This document shows, piece by piece, positions 59,660 to 64,000 of a stretch of 64,000 nt of DNA. The DNA lies in assembly GCA_964635325.1 (NCBI GenBank), contig CAZWOL010000004.1, positions 11,157-75,156 of the forward strand, in the 5' to 3' direction. The stretch is from BOG-1112 sp964635325 (GTDB lineage Bacteria > Bdellovibrionota_B > Oligoflexia > Oligoflexales > Bog-1112). A model generated the notes under the pieces. The model was given only the letters and a program-made list of their open reading frames with translations. It had not been told where the DNA came from and did not search any database. The number at the start of each line of letters is the position of its first letter. Position 1 is the stretch's first letter. Made by a program: the position numbers and the translations under genes.

Positions 59660-60755
59660 AGTTCACCTGCCAAGATTTAGTCGTTGTCACTATTTTAGGA
59701 GCAGAGACGGAACTCTTGAAAGGTTTTCTTTGAATAACTTTGAATCCTAGATTGCGAGCTGCAGTCAGAACAGCCTCAAAATCTAGTGAGATCGAAGCGC
59801 CTGCTTTTTGTGTAACTTCGTCCTCGACGGGAAGATCAAAATCATTTGCGCCATAGCGTAAACCTAGCAGGGCATCTTCATTTTTTGTGAGTACGGAAGT
59901 ACGAATGTGCGTAATGTTGTGCAGGTAAATGCGACACACAGCGAGCCAGCGTAGGTATTCTTGCGTGGAGATCTCTTGACCTCCAAGTTTGTTGTTGTAT
60001 GGCTTGTAGGTCCAACACAAAAAACTTGTGAGAGGATTGCTTTGCTGGTCTTGAAAGTTACGCAGCATCTCCAAGTGATTGAGTCGTTCATCAAGGGTTT
60101 CATCAAACCCAATCACCATGGTCGCTGTAGAGCTAAGTCCAGCATCAAGTATAGCGCCTTGAGCAAGGAAATAGTCTTCTGCTTTGTATTTTCCAGGGCT
60201 ATGGCGTTTGCGAAAGGCATTGTCGAGTATTTCTGCCCCTCCGCCCGTGATCCATTGCGTTCCCGCATCTTTGAGAATGTGAGCTCCATCAGCATATGAA
60301 ACCTTTGAGAGTTTGCAGGTGAACATGAACTCTGCAACTGTCATTTCAAAGAAAGTCATTTCTGGGAAAGTGGCATTTAGTTTTTGAAAAAGAGCGGCAT
60401 AGTCGTGGATTTTTAACTTGGGATGAAAGCCCCCGTTAAATCCAGCCAGAGTCCCGCCAAGATTGCGCAAATTAAGGAGGTGCTCGCTAATCTCCTCAAA
60501 GCTTCGCATATAAGCACCTGCCTGATGCGGGAGGCGGTAAAAAGCGCAGTAGTCACAGCCTGCGACACAGATATTTGTGTAGTTGATGATCGCCATAATG
60601 AGGTAGCTCGCCTCATTAGGAGAGTGAAACCGATTGCGTGTGTCTGTAGCAAGTTCGGAAAGGGTGGCGAGATCGGCAAACTCATACAGCCATTGAGCTT
60701 CATCTCGGCTAATTGCCTGTTCATGTTGAACTTTATGTGTAATAGACGCAAGCAT
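59643..60755 (-). CDS. mqnC: Dehypoxanthine futalosine cyclase (radical SAM)
   Basis: Radical-SAM enzyme of the futalosine route to menaquinone, forming cyclic dehypoxanthinyl futalosine. The 370-residue protein has CVAGCDYCAFYR (Cys63, Cys67, Cys70) for the 4Fe-4S cluster, NLGGTLAGFNGGFHPKLKIH, ITGGGAEILDNAFR and TSFLCWTYKPYNNKLGG. The Tyr after CAF in CAFYR fits MqnC better than MqnE. GGAGG precedes the ATG. It leads the tight run mqnC, mutase, meaB. Confidence 0.88.
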   Translation of the reverse strand: MLASITHKVQHEQAISRDEAQWLYEFADLATLSELATDTRNRFHSPNEASYLIMAIINYTNICVAGCDYCAFYRLPHQAGAYMRSFEEISEHLLNLRNLGGTLAGFNGGFHPKLKIHDYAALFQKLNATFPEMTFFEMTVAEFMFTCKLSKVSYADGAHILKDAGTQWITGGGAEILDNAFRKRHSPGKYKAEDYFLAQGAILDAGLSSTATMVIGFDETLDERLNHLEMLRNFQDQQSNPLTSFLCWTYKPYNNKLGGQEISTQEYLRWLAVCRIYLHNITHIRTSVLTKNEDALLGLRYGANDFDLPVEDEVTQKAGASISLDFEAVLTAARNLGFKVIQRKPFKSSVSAPKIVTTTKSWQVNYDSHA

Positions 60756-60951
60756 GGATAGTCCTCCGTGCGATCGAGAGATAGGCGTATATTAGTGAAA
60801 AAGATATCTAAAGGCATTGGCTTTTCGAGGCTTTTATAATGAAAACACCGCCTTAGTTTTGCTCAAAACTCATTGACTGAGGGGTGGCGATGGGGTAATA
60901 GTTATCGCTTCGCAGAATCGCAAATCAAAAGAAATTTGATAGATACGACTT

Positions 60952-61374
60952 ATGATAAACTCGATAATTAAAAATTTTGAACAGCGTAAGTTTCCTCAAA
61001 CTAAGAACCATCCTCCGTTCCGTCCTGGTGATACCGTTTGTGTTCACTACAAGGTGGAAGAGGGCGGAAAATCTGATGATGGTGCAAAAAAGTACCGTAT
61101 TCAGCTTTTTGAAGGTGTTTGCCTTCGCTTCCGTAAAGGTGGTGCTGGCGCAACATTTACAGTTCGCAAGATTGGTGCAAACAGCGTCGGTGTTGAGAGG
61201 GTTTTTCCTCTTCATTCCCCACTTGTTGACAAGATTGACCTAGTTGCAGCTGGGGTTGTTCGACGTTCACGTCTCTACTACCTCCGTGATCTTCTTGGTA
61301 AAGCAGCACGTATTCGTACGCGTCGCCTACCTGAAGGCACACTCATGAGTTCTGTTGACAACTCTAAAGCCTAA
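60952..61374 (+). CDS. rplS: 50S ribosomal protein L19
   Basis: A 140-residue L19: FRPGDTVCVHYKVEEGGK, then the core RIQLFEGVCLRFRKGGAGAT with FTVRKIGANSVGVERVFPLH, SPLVDKIDLVAAGVVRRSRL and YYLRDLLGKAARI. No strong SD precedes the ATG. rplS is often beside rnhB and yraN, which are here on the opposite strand just downstream. A terminator overlapping yraN follows. Confidence 0.96.
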   Translation: MINSIIKNFEQRKFPQTKNHPPFRPGDTVCVHYKVEEGGKSDDGAKKYRIQLFEGVCLRFRKGGAGATFTVRKIGANSVGVERVFPLHSPLVDKIDLVAAGVVRRSRLYYLRDLLGKAARIRTRRLPEGTLMSSVDNSKA

Positions 61375-61403
61375 TTAGGCGCTGAGTAGATCTGCGGATT
61401 TTT

Positions 61404-61826
61404 TTAGAATGTCCTCCGTGATTTTTCGCGGTGGACTTTTTTTGTTTCATGATGGAAGTCTGCAAAATACTGTAAGTTATATTTCCTTGCCGCTTTTGTT
61501 ACTAAAGCAAGATCAAAGCGTAGGGTTTCCCATCTCGGTAAATCTTCTTCATGCCATTGCAAAAAACATAATGCCCCCCGTTCGAGGGCCTTTCTTTGTC
61601 TATATCGGATAGTTTGTTCAATGCCTTGCAAAGTGTTGGAGAAATAGCGTCGAAATTTTACTTCGACAAAGATGATTGTGCTTTCCTTCATCGCAATCAG
61701 ATCAATTTCGCAGCCTACTTTGCGAAAATTTCTTCCTAGAATCTTCCAATTTTGATGAAGTAAGACTTGTACGACAAATTCTTCGGCATCTCTAGCTTGC
61801 GGAATTTTATTTGGATGTAGTGGCAT
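61404..61826 (-). CDS. yraN: UPF0102 family protein YraN
   Basis: A small protein with an endonuclease-like fold of unproven function. From ATG 61826 (AAGGA six bases upstream) it is 140 residues. The family signature KVGCEIDLIAMKESTIIFVE followed by VKFR is present (metal-binding Glu/Asp/Glu/Lys set of the restriction-endonuclease-like fold), then GIEQTIRYRQRKALERGA. It follows rnhB by about 40 bases on the same strand. Its last codons contain the rplS terminator. Confidence 0.9.
   Translation of the reverse strand: MPLHPNKIPQARDAEEFVVQVLLHQNWKILGRNFRKVGCEIDLIAMKESTIIFVEVKFRRYFSNTLQGIEQTIRYRQRKALERGALCFLQWHEEDLPRWETLRFDLALVTKAARKYNLQYFADFHHETKKVHREKSRRTF
61411..61443 (+). terminator. Intrinsic terminator of rplS
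   Basis: GTCC-T-CCG (61411-61418) pairs with CGG-T-GGAC (61429-61436), one T-T mismatch, loop of ten, followed by seven T. It lies inside the last codons of the facing yraN gene. Confidence 0.85.
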
Positions 61827-61868
61827 GAGCATTCCTTAGCTTAATAAAAGAATGACTCAAGCCAAAAT

Positions 61869-62522
61869 TTAGATGGGAGGCAAGTGACCAGCTTGAAGCA
61901 TCGTTTTGATAGGCTCAAAATTTTTACGATGCAAACCACACGCGCCCTTTTGATGGATGGCACGCAAGTGGTCACGTGTCGCATAGCCCACATGGGAATC
62001 AAAGCCATAGCCTGGAAATTGCTCAGCTTCAATGCGCATATGAGTGTCTCGCGTTTCTTTTGCAAGAATGGAGGCAGCGGCTATTGAAAAACAAAGATGA
62101 TCACCTCCTATGATGGCCATCTGCTCACCCAAATGATCAGGGAGTGGGTATTTGCCATCAATCAGAAGTATGTCATAGCGACTGCCTAAGTTTGCCAAGG
62201 CGCGATGCATAGCTAGGAAGGTTGCCTTCACTATGCCAAGCCTTGCAATTTCTTCAAGATCAGCATGACCCGTTGCATGATGAGATGCTATCTCTTTCAC
62301 AAGAGGAAGGGCTTTTTCGCGTTGTAACTTTGAAAGTGCCTTAGAGTCGCGAATGAGTGCGCGTCTATCTTCATCAAGGTCGTAGAGTTTGTAGAAGTCC
62401 AGAATAACAGCGCCAGCATAAACTGGTCCCGCTAGAGCTCCTCGCCCAACTTCATCGACTCCTGCGATGACTTTGTTCTTACGCAGAAAACGCTTTTCTA
62501 TTTCTCCGTATGAACTAGCCAA
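61869..62522 (-). CDS. rnhB: Ribonuclease HII
   Basis: Removes ribonucleotides from RNA-DNA hybrids. The 217-residue protein has VIAGVDEVGRGALAGPVYAG with catalytic Asp23 and Glu24, DSKALSKLQREKALPLV, ILLIDGKYPLPD, and IAAASILAKETRD with GYGFDSHVGYATRDH. Start TTG at 62522 overlaps the trxA stop by eight bases (TTGGCTAG), so translation is coupled. It is followed by yraN. Confidence 0.94.
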   Translation of the reverse strand: MASSYGEIEKRFLRKNKVIAGVDEVGRGALAGPVYAGAVILDFYKLYDLDEDRRALIRDSKALSKLQREKALPLVKEIASHHATGHADLEEIARLGIVKATFLAMHRALANLGSRYDILLIDGKYPLPDHLGEQMAIIGGDHLCFSIAAASILAKETRDTHMRIEAEQFPGYGFDSHVGYATRDHLRAIHQKGACGLHRKNFEPIKTMLQAGHLPPI

Positions 62523-62844
62523 CAGACTTATCCATCATTTGTACCAATTTTGTTTTGGGGACAGCGCCAACTATTGAGTCAATGATTTTACCGTCTTTGA
62601 ACATCACAAGGTAAGGAATCGAACGTACGCCGTAAACAGCTGGGGTGTTGGCGTTTTCATCGACATTCATTTTTGCAACAACAATGCGCCCATTGTAATC
62701 TTTTGCAAGATCAGCAAGCGTTGGTGCGATGGATACGCAAGGGCCGCACCACGGCGCCCAAAAATCCACCAAGACAGGTACTGAAGATTTAAGAACACTA
62801 GCCTCAAAATTACTGTCGGTAACCGTAATCATATTATCGCTCAA
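62515..62844 (-). CDS. trxA: Thioredoxin
   Basis: Cytoplasmic disulfide reductase. The 109-residue protein has the active site FWAPWCGPC (Cys33 and Cys36), the cis-proline strand in VYGVRSIPYLVMFKDGKIID, and the family end LVQMMDKSV. Start TTG at 62844 has GGAG seven bases upstream. It heads the trxA-rnhB-yraN run on the minus strand. Confidence 0.95.
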   Translation of the reverse strand: MSDNMITVTDSNFEASVLKSSVPVLVDFWAPWCGPCVSIAPTLADLAKDYNGRIVVAKMNVDENANTPAVYGVRSIPYLVMFKDGKIIDSIVGAVPKTKLVQMMDKSVG

Positions 62845-63023
62845 GGTATGGCTCCATTGGCTAAGATTTTCATAAAGACATCATAATTGAATGTCAGTAG
62901 TTCTTTGTCAAAGAAATTTCTTCGAGCCTATTTTTGTGGCAGATGCACTTGACAATAGCCTAAATTAAAAGCACTGTGCAGTCCGGGTGAAATCCTTGCG
63001 CCTCCATTGGTGAGGGGCAAGAT

Positions 63024-63992
63024 ATGAAAAATTGCAAATCGAATGCGGCCTCTTCGGGGCGGCTAGGGGTCCATCCACGGATCCTCGATCTTTACTCAGA
63101 ATTTCTAACACGCGATGAATCACTCTGCCGTCAGCAACGTATGCTGCTACGCGAGCCCAATGCTTCTCAAACAATTTTAGTCTGCGGTCCTACAGCGGTA
63201 GGAAAAACAGCATTTTGCCTGCAAGCATGGAAAAATATTCATAACTCTCGACGGCCTTTGATTCATGAGCAAGCTCGTTTTGTTCCTGGAGAAAAGGAGT
63301 TGGTCGGTCTCTTTCGCAGGGCAGAAGGTGGTGACCTTATTCTGCAGCATATATCAGAGCTTGCTGCAGAACTCTTAGGAATGCTTCCCGCCTTAATTGA
63401 ACGCTATCCTAACGTGCGCATTCTTGCCACAAGCGGCGAAGATCCTCAAATCATACAAACAACATTAAATTTTCAAAAAATAATTACAATTCCTCCTCTC
63501 AGAGACCGTAGAGAAGATATACGTTTGATCATCTCAACTTTATTGACACGCAACGGAGCTATGACCTGCTCCTCCTCTGCCATGGAACTGATGATGTCCA
63601 AAGAATGGCATGAGGAATTTCCGCAACTTTCAGATTGTGTATTTAAGAGTAGTTGGTTTGCGCGAGGTGAAAATCGTACATGTGTGAGTTTAGATGATGT
63701 AACGAAGAGTCTTTCGTACCAGCATGTAGATCTATGGTTCATGCAGACGTTGATGAATCCAGCTGTGCGCTACACTCTAGCAAGGAAAGGTTTAAAGGCC
63801 TTTCTTCGTGATCTAGAGGCAGTGACAATTGCTGCAGGACTCGTTGAAAACAATGGTAATTTGTCGCGACTAGCGCGTAATTTTCAAGTGCCGATCAATA
63901 CACTTTTGAGTCGCTGCAAAAATATGAAAGATCAATTGGGAAACTTACAAGAGCTTATGAATTGGGGGACAAGGAATAATTTCAAAAAATAG
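63024..63992 (+). CDS. Degenerate sigma-54 activator-like ATPase with Fis-type HTH
   Basis: A 322-residue protein with the bones of an NtrC-family activator: Walker A CGPTAVGKT (55-62), the region where the domain normally has the GAFTGA loop (here GEKELVGLFRRAEGGDLIL, 89-107, without GAFTGA), a Walker-B position that reads LILQHISEL rather than a DE pair, then the typical IPPLRDRREDIRLI (156-169) and a C-terminal Fis helix-turn-helix (NGNLSRLARNFQVPINTLLS, about 283-303). There is no N-terminal receiver. It probably binds DNA but is unlikely to activate sigma-54. AGGGG precedes the ATG. Confidence 0.8.
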   Translation: MKNCKSNAASSGRLGVHPRILDLYSEFLTRDESLCRQQRMLLREPNASQTILVCGPTAVGKTAFCLQAWKNIHNSRRPLIHEQARFVPGEKELVGLFRRAEGGDLILQHISELAAELLGMLPALIERYPNVRILATSGEDPQIIQTTLNFQKIITIPPLRDRREDIRLIISTLLTRNGAMTCSSSAMELMMSKEWHEEFPQLSDCVFKSSWFARGENRTCVSLDDVTKSLSYQHVDLWFMQTLMNPAVRYTLARKGLKAFLRDLEAVTIAAGLVENNGNLSRLARNFQVPINTLLSRCKNMKDQLGNLQELMNWGTRNNFKK

Positions 63993-64000
63993 ATCTCGTT

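Noticed and set aside
1..64000. CRISPR arrays, insertion sequences, rRNA genes
   Set aside because: No regularly spaced direct repeats, transposase frames or rRNA sequence were seen on reading through.

Overview
The window looks like a chromosomal segment of a free-living Gram-negative bacterium. LpxC, Pal, lipoprotein signal peptidase, the murein-recycling ligase Mpl and several beta-barrel or lipoprotein genes indicate a diderm envelope. RNase Y, a futalosine-type menaquinone gene (mqnC, with a probable mqnP), a methylmalonyl-CoA mutase/MeaB pair, ScpA/ScpB and degenerate response regulators together fit the old deltaproteobacterial area (Bdellovibrionota/Oligoflexia or relatives) better than gamma- or alphaproteobacteria. 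This placement is inference: there is no rRNA gene here. Base composition is even, in the mid-40s % GC by eye, gene density is high, and GTG/TTG starts are common and often supported by a good Shine-Dalgarno sequence.

Layout. 1-5.8 kb (minus): a partial outer-membrane-type protein, RNase Y, a candidate structured RNA (possible 6S RNA), Pal, Mpl and LD-carboxypeptidase. 6.0-12.9 kb (plus): two unrecognised lipoproteins directly upstream of lspA, then a ClpA/ClpC-type unfoldase coupled to mazG. 13-19 kb: a DNA-binding coiled-coil protein, queA, an M14 peptidase, scpA-scpB, an R3H-domain protein with an arginine/glutamate-rich linker, and a rhodanese. 19.5-23.7 kb: tRNA-Glu and tRNA-Lys, then a minus-strand cluster of envelope proteins. 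23.9-30.1 kb: a TetR regulator, lpxC, a short ComEC-like protein, a zinc-ribbon membrane protein and dnaK. 30.1-32.9 kb (minus): a second, divergent RNase Y followed by a receiver-TPR protein. 33-36 kb: rpmI-rplT, a small toxin-antitoxin-like pair beside tRNA-Leu, and a DUF1844 gene. 36.6-43.7 kb (plus): ClpB, tRNA-Gln, prs, then rplY-pth-rpsF-rplI-dnaB. 43.8-52.4 kb: a Fis-like regulator, grpE, lon, def, rpe, hutH and a rhomboid protease. 52.4-60.8 kb (mostly minus): an OmpR-like regulator with a degenerate receiver, a CDF metal transporter, an MqnP-like prenyltransferase, and the overlapping set mqnC-mutase-meaB. 60.9-64 kb: rplS, trxA-rnhB-yraN, and a degenerate sigma-54 activator-like protein.

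Themes. Protein quality control is well represented (a ClpA/C-type unfoldase, ClpB, DnaK, GrpE, Lon, rhomboid, LspA), as are translation and tRNA maintenance (L35, L20, L25, S6, L9, L19, Pth, Def, QueA, four tRNAs). The most unusual items are the RNase Y paralogue that has lost the KH GXXG loop and sits next to a receiver-TPR gene with no ordinary start codon; three convergent gene pairs that share a CTAG so that both stop codons overlap; two transcription terminators lying inside the 3' end of the facing gene; and a sigma-54 activator-like ATPase without the GAFTGA loop. There is no insertion sequence, CRISPR array or prophage. Gene functions are assigned from recognisable family motifs only; no database search was run.
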